Below, piece after piece: positions 48,501-60,500 of a stretch of 64,000 nucleotides of DNA. Origin of the DNA: Cyprinodon diabolis. Its lineage: Eukaryota; Chordata; Actinopteri; Cyprinodontiformes; Cyprinodontidae. A program made the translations under genes and the position numbers. The first letter of the stretch is position 1. Each line of letters starts with the position of its first letter. The notes below the pieces were generated by a model. That model made no database searches. It saw nothing but the letters and a program-made list of their open reading frames with translations, and was not told where the DNA came from. Location: contig CM060065.1 in NCBI GenBank assembly GCA_030533445.1, positions 27,974,974-28,038,973 of the forward strand. The letters are read 5' to 3'.

Positions 48501-51500
48501 GATTTTTGTGAAATTTTTTAAAAGACCTGCCGTCTCCACTTTTAGACAAAATGCACATACACAACCCACTCCTATTAAACGTGTGAAAGACTATGCATGA
48601 GTCCATTTCTCCTCGTGCTCGCTCTGTTTAAAAGTTGCTGTTCACACAGCTCATACAAGCTTACTGTGTCCAAACATCCACCCTAGCCCCTAAATCGCTT
48701 AATCACTAAATAGAGCAGGGACTATATAATGGACTTTATAGCTAACTCAGTTAACTGACTGACAAACTCAAAAGATAAAATGCTTATTTAGCCATTTGAT
48801 CAACTCTCCCTCTTCATATTTCAGTCCCTGGCTTCTCCCCCATTTTAGTTTCTTGATCATCACCTCCTTTATTTTTGTCTGATAAACATTCATCATTCGT
48901 GTTCAAGAAGAAAAACACACCTAAACCTAAAAGACTTTGTTTACAAACCAATATAGTGAATTAGAAAAAAACGCTAATGGCTCATAACTTTTGATAAATG
49001 CCTATTGACACTGTAGGAGGCACATTAGAATGAGTGGGGTTTAAATCATCCTATTAAGATTTATTCCCCTCTCTCAGTTTACCCCCTGCTGTAGTCTTGA
49101 TGCATTATGATATTCTGTTTTTTAATAAAACACTTGTTTATTTTGCACTCTCTCCTTCAGTAAAAACAACAAACATATCTCAGCACTAGTGTTTGTTTAT
49201 TTTTTTACCTCGGCACAGCGAACATTAATGTCACAACTAACTTTTCTTAGCGTGAATCTCAAAAGAAAGGCGAAATATTTTAGCCTATCAATAGGCAAAG
49301 CTGGTAGAGACATTCCCCAAAAGACTTAAAAGTTAAATTATGGTAAGCCAGATATTATTAGTAAAAATCATTTAACTTTCTAACAATGCATTATTCTGTG
49401 ATGGTTCAATATATACCCCCATCCCATCCACCCCAAAAAAAGCAAAAACATGTTTTTCTGCATAAAGAAAAAATGTGGAAATGTTTAACGTCTTATAAAT
49501 CTGCTAAGTCACTGTATATTTGGGCTTGGAAAACAAATCCCGATTCAAAGCAGATTTATTAACTGAGATATTAAAAGTTCAAAGATTATCGTTGGGAACA
49601 GCAATGAAACGGTGGCTTAATCAAAACAACTACCTTCCTCATAACATAAGACCACAATCAAACGATCTGCTCATGTCGCCTGCTGTGCATAAAGCTTTTC
49701 ACTGTGAACACTCCTTTTAACCATATACAATTTTTTAAACGCATATTTGAATGCTACACGCAATATTTTTTTATCCCCTCCAGACATAATGCTTCACTTT
49801 GTCTCTAGCTGTCCCTTTTATGGACTGTGTAGACTTGGGATTACAAAACAAGGGAATTCTGAAGTTTTTTTGGACATATTTGGATGTGTGAATCACCCAA
49901 TAAAAGATAGAATTTATCTGCACACAACTACAGTATTAATTCATTCTAGTTTTACTAAGCTGAACAGCAACTTCTGTTGCGTTTTTAATCACAGCTTGAT
50001 ACTTGAATTAAAACATCACAATAGATTAAAATTTGAGAAAACATGAAAGGTTTTATTAGACTAGCAAATTTAAATACAGCAAAACCGTTATATATTAGCC
50101 TAGGTTCCTTTGCAACTTAACCCTATAGTGAATATGATTTAATATAATGTTAAATAGTTCTTTATTTTGTGCTGCAAAATGCTTTTTGTTGCAGCTGTAT
50201 TATCATATTCTTTTTTTTATTGTTAGAACTGGTGGTATTTCATTTAGGCCATTAGTTGCATTTTAATGCATAGCTCTGTTTCCAATCTAATTTTGAATTT
50301 TTTTTTTAATGAAATTATCAAGGAGATGTATACAAGTGCTCATACATTTTCCAGTTTAATGTATATCCTTCATTAAACTGGAAATGCAATATGATTTCCC
50401 ATGGGCTGCTCATTAATGCAGTGGGTAGCACTACTGCCTTGTAGCAGGAAGGTTCCGGATTTGATTCCCGGCTCGGGTTCAACATGTTCTCCCTGAACAT
50501 TCATGGGTTCTCTCTGTGTACTCCCGCTTCCTCCCACAGTCCAAAAACATGACTGTTAGGTTAATTGGCTTTTCTAAATTCTCCTTAGGAGTTAGGGTTA
50601 GGTTGTTTGTCTCTGTGTTGCCCTGCGATGGACTGATGTCCTGTCCAGGGTGTACCCCGCCTCTCGCCCGTAGACAGCTGGAGCTAGGCACCAGCACCCC
50701 TCGACCCTGACAGGGATAAAGCTTGACGGAAAAGAGCGGATGGATGGATGATTTCTGATTATCTGAAGGAAACATTTTCCCGAGTGACTTTTATACTCAT
50801 AGTTTTGTGTCTCACAGTTTAGACCCAGACTCTGACCCCCTTTGCATGCTGCTCCTCATCGATTTCCTCATGCTTCGTTCCAGAGAGTACAAGTCTCTCC
50901 TTCAGCTGTATCAGGATTGGGAGGTAAGAGTGTGTTGTTGTGTGCGGTGTGAGGCCTTGTTTGTGTGCAGCTCTTAACAGCTCAAATGTTTGGCGTGTTT
51001 CTTCCAGGAGCATAGAAATCTGTCTCAGCTGCCAAACTTTGCATTTTCCTGCGCGCTTTGTCATTTCCAAATGAGTCAGCAAGAAGATACAGACCCTGAA
51101 GAAAGTGAAAAGCAAAGACGACAAGCAGACCAGATGCTCCAAAGTGCTCTCATAATGTTCCCTGGAGGTTAAAATACTTTAGAAATATTATATTCTATCA
51201 TTATTGTATACCATAGTAGTATTTGTTACCAATGAAGGGAGATTTTCATATTTCCTGTGTTGTTGTTTTTTTTTTCTGTTTTCAGTGTTGATGCCTTTAC
51301 TGGACCTGTGCACGGTACAGCCTGATAGCACAGTCTCTTCCCATAGTTTCTTTGGTCCAAAGAGTCAGATAGGGTAAGTTTCTGTTTTTATGCAAATGGT
51401 TATGTAAATCCCTTTATTGTGCAACAATAGGGAATGTCACTCTCTGCATTTAACCCAACCCCTTGGGGAGCAGTGGGCTGCCATTGTTTGGTGCCCACGG

Positions 51501-54500
51501 AGCAGTGTGGGATTATGGGTTTGCAAACTTCTCAGAGCACTAGCATACTGCTCTAACTACTAGACCAACACCCCCCATAAATGCTGCAGATTCTCTATAA
51601 CTAAAATCCAACTCATCATACAACAGATAAATAATGGTCTTCAGTGTTTACAAAGTCGTTATTACTGGGGTTTTTTCCTCCCCATGAACGCTAACCTTTT
51701 AACTCCCCAAAATTCTTATATTTCCAGGCAGCCACCAGCTTTGGCTGAGCTCACAGCTCTGTATGTGGGGAGAATGTTTCTTCTGTGGAAGGAGGCAGCA
51801 GTAATGCTGTGGCTGGAGGAGTCTGTGAAGGAGGTCCTGCGTCGCGTTGATGTCAAAGATCCTGTGGTGGAGGATTGTCAGAACAAGTACACGGCCCATT
51901 TCTTTGCTCCTAACCCCTTAATCATATTTCTGTCTGCTTGGCTCATTAAAAAAATGGACACCTAAGATGGAAAGTTTATATAAAGCAAACTTCCCAATAC
52001 TTAGATATACCATATTGTTTTTCAAGAGCTATTTGGGTATAGTAGACTATATTCTTCTATTAATCTGGGTTTTATACTTACTAACTGATTAAGTGTGATG
52101 AATCTGCTCTTCGTTGCTGTTTTCTAGGAGAAAACAGAGATACCAGAGTGCACCTAGAAACATCCACCGCCATGTGCTGCTTTCAGAGATTAAAGAAGCC
52201 ACCGCTACTCTGCCTCTTGTAAGAAGCCACCGCCTTAATTTAAGTTTTAGTTTTTTGTTACACAATCTTCTAGAATATTAAACTTACCCAGCAATATTTG
52301 GGAATACCAATAGCAGAGCTCTTAAAGCTCAATCAATATTGTTTCCATAAGGATAATAAAACGTAGAACATGTTCTCCAGGCTATTTTATAACACTTTAA
52401 AATACAACATAGAATTAGGGGAGTAAGCATGTTTCCTTTTTATGAATCAAAGCTAATTCCTTTCACCTTTAACATTTCTTTTTTTTTGTGAAACTCATAA
52501 GCATTGCTTCAAAATACATGTATTTTTTAAATTCAATTATAGCTTAGGGAAGTTAGGGGTTTTCATGGTTTTTAGACATATTAGAAAAACAGCAGATCAA
52601 AGTCAAATGATTAGCCCATCAATAGTGATGCCCTAGAAATATAAGATCAATTCCAACAGGATTTGCAGTCACCATCAGGGTAGTAACTATGGAGACCTTA
52701 ATGCTCAAAGCTTCCGGCAGTGGCGCTTTACAGATCTAGACTTGAGGACCACCATATACGTAGAAGGAGAGGCATTTTTGGGTTTTTCTGCCACCAAACA
52801 ACCTGACTTAAGTGAATGAGTTTTATATGGTAGACCAACATATTACAGTGCATAATGTTAGAAAGGAAGGAGGGGGTTCATGGTTTTTCTTTTTATCTAC
52901 ATCTCAACATAACAAACAGTGCCAGCCTCCACGTGTCCGTAGATCACCAGTGTCCTGACTGACTGGCAGAAAAGAAATTTTGACAAAAACAAAAAAAAAA
53001 ACCTGTACTGCACTGCTTTCTTATATTTTGTGGGAAAATAAAACATTCTTTATGTTTTGCTGAAGAAAATTAGTCTGTTTAACTTTTTCACAGTAGAATT
53101 ATTCAGCTCTTTTTCAGCTTCATTCACTTGTTAGAGAGTAGAGCAACTGTTGCAAAGAACCCAGCTTTTTCTGACCCCACTGCCAGGTTTTCCACCTGAA
53201 ACAAGAACATTTGATCATATTAGATTTATTTGTGTATTTTAAAAAGTGCATTTCTTTTGCTGGGGGAACTCCTTTTTTATTTATTTTCTAATCTTTTTTG
53301 GAGTGTTTAAGTAATGATCTTGCTCAAAGCCACTCAAAGGGACAATTGATGAGGAAGGCAGCCTGAGGGTCCTTGGTAACTCTGAAAGAGCTCCTGAAAT
53401 CCACATTCTAAGTGGGATAATTGTTTGAAAGGATAACTGTTAGTTATACACTCCACAAATTAGACCTTCACATAAGACTGGTAGGAACAAATCATCTGTT
53501 TTAAGTAAACCTTAAGACATCCTGTTTGTAGTTTGCCACAAGCCACATAATGGACATAGCAAACATTGTGCTGCAGTCCGATGAGTGAAAATTGAACTCT
53601 TTGGCCGAATAGGCTGAATACACGTACACACAACTTTTCCTTGTTTTCGTTGTTAGATATTTTATATTACAATATTTATTTGTATTCTAGCAGATACATA
53701 CTCATAATATGTAAAACAGTATCTGCCTGTAACTTGATAGACTATTGCGATACATTTTGGGCATCCCGAGCATCCCAGCTCAAATGTTTCTAGAGCTGCT
53801 GACATGTTATTCGTATACATGACACTAATTCTAATAACCTTGTTCCATCCGGCTTGTAATGACCAATGTTCATAGGTCTCAAGAGCCCCATATACACTAG
53901 CCTTTTGAAACTGTGCCGAGAATGTACCGAGCACGGTAACTGAGATAAATGTTGAAAGTAAATGGAACGTAACTGAACTGGACCGTGCCAGACACGCTAA
54001 TCTAGTGCTAGTTTAACAGTAGGGCTCGGCACGATTCATCTATGGCTCGGTTCTCTGTTAATAAAGAGCGCATGATTAGAGTGCGTCATCTCCTATTTAC
54101 AGTCAGCTGACTCATTCCACGGTGGCATGTCCGGCTTTGCAATTCACAGATCTCTTCACCTGTTCACAACAACAAATTCTTTTCAGCCTATTAACAATAA
54201 GTAGCATCAAAGGAATTTGGTGCAACCTGGGATGATGCTGAGACAGAGGCTCTCATTGAAATTTGGGCGGAGCACGCTATCCAGGCGCATAAGTTCTGGA
54301 ATGTTAAGGGTACTGTAATTGCATAATTTCTACCTTGAGAGCTATAGTTTCATGGGCCGCCTATAAGAGGCGAGGAACTGTGCTAGCGTGACGTGTAAAT
54401 GCTCATAAGAACCAAGATCGGCAGGGTTAACTGATCCAAGCCCGGTCCGAACTCGGCACGGCTCGGTTTCAGAGGGTTAGTGTAAATGGGGCATAAGGAT

Positions 54501-57500
54501 TCTGTCATGAATCATGAGTCGGACAAGCATCGCAAGAATGCTTGTCCGTTCACCTCAGTTGGTTCCTGTCAATGTGGAGGAGAAAGTAGCTCTTCTCCAG
54601 TGCCCTCCTGGATGACAAAGCTCCTCATCCTATCTAAGGGAGTGCCCAGCCACCCTGTGGAGACAGCTAATTTCAGACACTCATATCTGGGATCATGTTC
54701 TTTCTGACCAACCGGTAAATCGAGACCTCAATCACTTCCTCTATAGTATGTTATCATTGTCACCAACAGGCTAAACCTAGCAGCATTTGCACTGCTCCAA
54801 CTCACAGATTTCATATTTCATCATCTTCCCTCTAAAAACACAGAAAAAGCCCTCCTCCACCTCACAGCAAAGTTAACAACTCATGATGCAAACTTTGAGT
54901 ACAGGCTTCTCTTTCTTCTATCTAAAGTCGAGACATATCTTTGGGACGGATGAACTCTGCTTCATTTCCGAGCCATAAATGAGCAAAGCCATCAGCACTC
55001 CTGCAGAAAGTTAAAAAGCTAATGATTTTCAGGAATAATCCTTAAAGTGTTTTTTTTTTTTTTTATTCCTGTAGGAGGTGACCACTCAGCCTGTAATGGG
55101 TTTTGACCCTCTGCCTCCTCTGGACTCGGTTGTTTCATACACCAGACCAGAAAGGTGATGTGATTAATCTCTGCTCTTCAGAGAACAGACATGCTCATAA
55201 CTTTAGGTGGTTATAACTTAAAATCTCTGTCCTTATTTAATGTTTTTGTGTCCTCACATATAGGCAGCATGCGGGTGCGTCCAATGAGAGCACATTGTCC
55301 CTGTTTTTCCGGTCTTTGCTCCCTAACTTCAACCTTCAGGTAAGTTGAACAAATTCTAACAGGTGATTCTTGGAAAGTTGGAATCACTTAGGCTATTTGA
55401 CACGAATGTTGGAACAAAATCATGAAAAGACCTACATTATTAGCTTAAAGTCGGCTCTCATTCTCTTTTCATTCATAATTTGTACATTTTATTCTCTGCA
55501 CTCTTAAGAGAAAACTGCAAATATTTCCAAAGCTGTTGGCACCAAATATGTGGAGAAAGCACTAATTAAGAACTCATGCTTTGCATGTGGAGACGACATG
55601 TGATCAGCAACTGTGAGCCTAACAGACAAAAGTTATTTGTCTCTTAACAAATTCTGTTAGCTCTGTGTCCAGAATTTGGTTATTACACTCAGTATGAACT
55701 TGCTGCTCCAACAGGCGGGAAGTTTAACAGTCTTAAATGTTCTCTTCTGACTCCTTTGATTTTCTGTAACTCTTAAAGTTTTTGTTTAACTTCATGCAGT
55801 GTTTAATAAAAGCAGTAAACCTAACCTGCTAAGCGGAGAGGTGATCTTCTCTTAAAGCCCAATTAATAGAAAGCTGTTAATGTAGTGAAATAAAGAAATA
55901 ATTACTATTGCAAACCTCTCTGCTTATTGTAGATATTGTTTTACTAGATGCCACCACTGTCTCTAAATGATCGCTTGAGACTTTAACTTTTTTTTTTTTG
56001 TTGATGGTTGCTTCCCGGACTTTTTGTACATCAGTGCAGCTTGCAGAAGAACACAATTATTATTATGCATTTCCATTCACTTGTGGTCTTGGCACTTTCC
56101 ATATCAATTGTTATATCCAACTGGCTTTTAAACATTGGAACTTAACTTATGTTGTTGTTGAAGATTCTCAGTCATCCAGGTCATAGTCATTCAAATCTTG
56201 GAAATCAAGTCAAGTTGATTGTTTTAAAACTTTTACGGAATTAACTTTTCTTTTTCATTATTCCCTCTTGCAAGTTCTGATTGTAGCAGTACTGTAAATG
56301 ACACTCAGGGTAATTAGCCACCAGCACTTGTCGTTGGATCACTACTGTCTGCTTTAGTTTGTACTGGGAATTTTTCAATTTTTTCTTCAATGTAATTTTA
56401 TTTGTTGAGGCTTCAGGTAAAATGGTACAGAAAGAGCTGAAATAATCTTAGGAGGTTAAATTTGGCATCAGGACTCTGCCAAAAATGCACACACACAATA
56501 AATACTCCTATGAGCAGCTTTATTTCATACAGACACTCATAAACTACTCCTCACACACATGTTTAAAGGGTTAGATATGCACATAGAGTGCCACAGGGCC
56601 CCAATATATCACAGAAGAGTGCTTATTCCTTCTCTGCGCGCGTGTGGTGTGATATGCACTCGTGCGCAGCCTCCCTCCTCCTCACATGTGGACCTGTTTC
56701 TGCTTACTCATGTCAACTTTTAGCACTTTGAAGGTGTTACCCACAAAGTAACCCACCTGTGATTGGCTTCTTTCCAGGAAATCCTGCATCTTAAATAGGG
56801 ATACGTTGCCAAGGTAACCAGTGCAAACTTCCTTCCCGTTTCCAGCTGTTTAAGCTAGCAGAAACTATCTGGCTAATTGACCTGAACCATTTTTGTAGAT
56901 GTCCTATAACCCTTTTGAACAGACACTCTACAGTAGGGGTGGGTATTGGCAAAGAAGTCATGATTCGATTCGAATCACGATTCACATGCCACGATGCGAT
57001 TCTATCACGGTGCATCACGATACTTGAAATATTGCGATGCATTGCGATATTTTCACTGAACACTGTCAGAAAAAGATACAGCCATTACCAGTGGCTGACT
57101 AGCTGGGTATGATCTGGATCGGGTCTTCAATTGATACATAACTGAAAGCAACTGAATTCATACATAGCTGCATTTATTGGAACGACTTTTGGAGGTGTTG
57201 CCATGAAACAAATACTGGACACAAATATTACTATTACTGGCGTGGACACACTGACAAAAAGATCTTAGGATTCATCAAACTTGAAATAACAAAATAAGGA
57301 TAATCAGTGCCATTTACATGGCCTCAGTGGTCCTTTAAACCAATGAAACGAAAACATTCAAATTTGTATTTCCCCTTTTGCAAATGACATGCGACATATC
57401 AATTTCGTTTTAACCCTCTTTGTTTTTAAAGCCAAAATGCATCCAAGCATCTGACTTGAAATGTGATGGAGCCGGGCGAATTTTCTCAGGCACCTCCATG

Positions 57501-60500
57501 TTTTGTTCACGAATGACTCATCTCAGTATCCCGCGGCCGGAAATGCTTGTGACACAAAGCAGCGGGCGTCAACACATCCGCAGCGACATCTGCTGGACTG
57601 GAAGTTGTATTCCACTTAGTTTGGCTTATGTGCGCCAACCATTAATGTATTTTATTTGTTCATTTTTTTAAATTAAGAATCGATTCTTGCCTTCAAGAAT
57701 CGATGCAGTAGATCACAAGAATTAGAATCGCGATGCATCGTCATGGCGATTATTTTGCACACCCCTACTCTACAGCCAATCAGAATTCAGTATTCATGCT
57801 GACCATGTTATGTATAACTATGGCTTTGCTTACCAACTTCTAACTCTTGAAGGGAAGCGGTCAGCCTGAGGCTGCTTTGCTAGTAGGAAGTACATTCTCA
57901 AGATGAGGGTTTCCTTAAAGGTTGCCAATCACAGACAGGTTGCTTTGTCTGGTAGGTAACGCCTTCGAAGTCAAAAGTTGATATGAACTGCACAGAAACA
58001 TTTCCACACAGATGTAAGAAAGAATCTGTAGGCACATAAAAAGCAAACCCCAAGCACAGGGATGCTCTCACTCATGGTTGTGAGCACATTTTGAACGTTC
58101 TATGAGTGCAGATTTAATACGAGGAAAAGAACATTCAAAATGTGCGTGGAGAGTAGTTTACATGTGTTTCTTTTAAATAAAGCTGCTCATATGAGTATTT
58201 ATTACACATGTTGTCTTTTGGCAGAATTCTGATGCAATAATTTGTTATGTCAAGATAGTCATAAAAATTTTTTAAAAAAACTCCAACGTGTCCTGGGTCA
58301 TCCTCTAGGCCTCCAGAGGGAGGCATCCAGAGGACATCTGATTTAAAAGATGTCCCAGCCACCTCAGTTGGCTCCTCTCACTGTGGAGGAGAAAGGTGAT
58401 TTGATATCTTTTTCACCTGATTTAATTTGTTCTAGTGGTTTAATTAAGACATCACCATACAATTACCTCTTCTCATATGAGTATTTTATATAAAAGTAGG
58501 TCCATAGACCAGTAAATAAACTTTATAATATCATCAACAAAGGCTCACTTCAAATGAAGCACTTGATTTTCTCCATTTGTAAACATAATCTGCTCTCAGT
58601 AAGACTGAGTTTGATTTCCAACAATGGGTAACAGGTAGTTAAAATTGGAAACCTAATTCACTGGATTATTTGTACTGATTGGTTTGAACTCAAATCTAAT
58701 GACAGATCTACCATCCCTCTCAAAGTTGCAGGAATCCTTCAAGTATTTTGCCAATGTGATATTTTTGCTTTTTTATTCCCCTCACAGTTTTTGAGATTAA
58801 CAACTTTTTGCTTCAAATCCTTTAAAATGATGATGTAGAACATTGTCTCTAGTTTGTCTGATTAGCAGTTACAAAACAGACACAGATACAGCTATTAGTA
58901 CACGGCATCCCGCAGGCTATTTTAAAATACTTGTGCTGCTTTCAGATACAAGAAAACATCTTAACACACTCCCTTGACTGATCGAACATTTCCTTCCAAA
59001 GCTCATGGTTAGCCTAAAGGGACAACAACTATAGAGCATCTATTGCAAATTTCACCATTACTGCTGTCATTAATTTACTATTGTAAAATACAGCATTATA
59101 ATAGTCACTAAATGTCAGCTGTGTTCTTTTGCAGCATAAATGCTATTGATGAAACTTATCAGTTGGGATTTTAAAGGAGTACACAGAGTTAAGTGGCTTT
59201 TCTTTTCAAGGTTTATCGTCACCTTTAAATAATAAACTTTTTTGTGTGTGGAAGGCCTTTCTATTGATTCTTGTTGAATTTTAGGAGACATTTTGGTGGC
59301 TCTCCTTTTGAGTAACTGAGTCAAAGCTTCCAAGATGACTGTTTTAGGAAAATTATCTTTGAAATTTGTGTATCATAGTTAATTGCAGCTGCCCATTATA
59401 TAAATATTAGGGCTGCAAATAAATATTTTAAAAATCGATAAATCTATTGATTATATTTCAAATAATAATCGGATATCCAAAGGTTCCTTTAAAGGAGTTT
59501 TTTTGCTAAATCAAAACAGGTGAAACTAAAACTTTTCCACTTGACTTCTGGCTAGAGCATATTGATAAATATAAAACTAAAAATATTTTATTTTAAATGC
59601 AAAATGTTTACATATTTTTTAAAATAATTTTGGTATAGCTACTTCTCTGAGTGACTTGCTCTGTCAGCTAAAGGCACGTTTTAGAGTCTCTACACTCCAG
59701 TTGACGATTACTTATTTAATTGACGATAATTTCAATAATCGATTAATCCTGATTAATCGGATTGTTTCAGCCCTAATAAATATTAATTTGTTGTTTAATT
59801 TCTTTTAGCTAAATTATTTTAAGACTCAAGTGTCGACATTAGGATGCTAGACTAATGTACTGAAGCTGATATTGACTTTATTTTGATCAAAGCTCTCATT
59901 ATGTGTCTTAAAGTATTTTTTTATACCAGCGGTAAATCCTGAAAGTCGGGCTTTAATCTTGGATTGTAAGCTGACACCAGTCATAAACAGATCCACCGCC
60001 CATCAACCACTTACTTTGGTTCATGTGAAATCGGTTCACAGCTCAATCTCTGACCTGGGAAAAGTCGGATCATTATTGTTTACTATGAGGCTTACTCTCA
60101 TATTGTTCTATTCTCTATTGAGCTGGAAATCAGGGATGAGGTAATTACCAAATCACAAGCTCCTATCTGAACATTTTTGTTCTTTGATCTACATCTTTAC
60201 TAGTCTGGCTATCAACTTAAAGGTCCTGGCATGGATTGATTAAATTCACACCATTAATGTTACACCCCTGATCCACCTCAGGAGGTAGTCTAAAGCCAAT
60301 CAGCACTGCAAACTGTAAGAGATAATAGAGGTTTGCACCAGACATGTGATATAGTGGTAAGATATAAAGTTAAGAAAACAGAAACGGTAGAGTTCACTCA
60401 AAGAATAACGGTAAATAATAATCTTTGAGAGTCAGTCTGATCTGAGCAACGTTGCTTAGAGAAATCTGCAGCTTCATGTTGCTTGTTAGGCAAACCTGTT

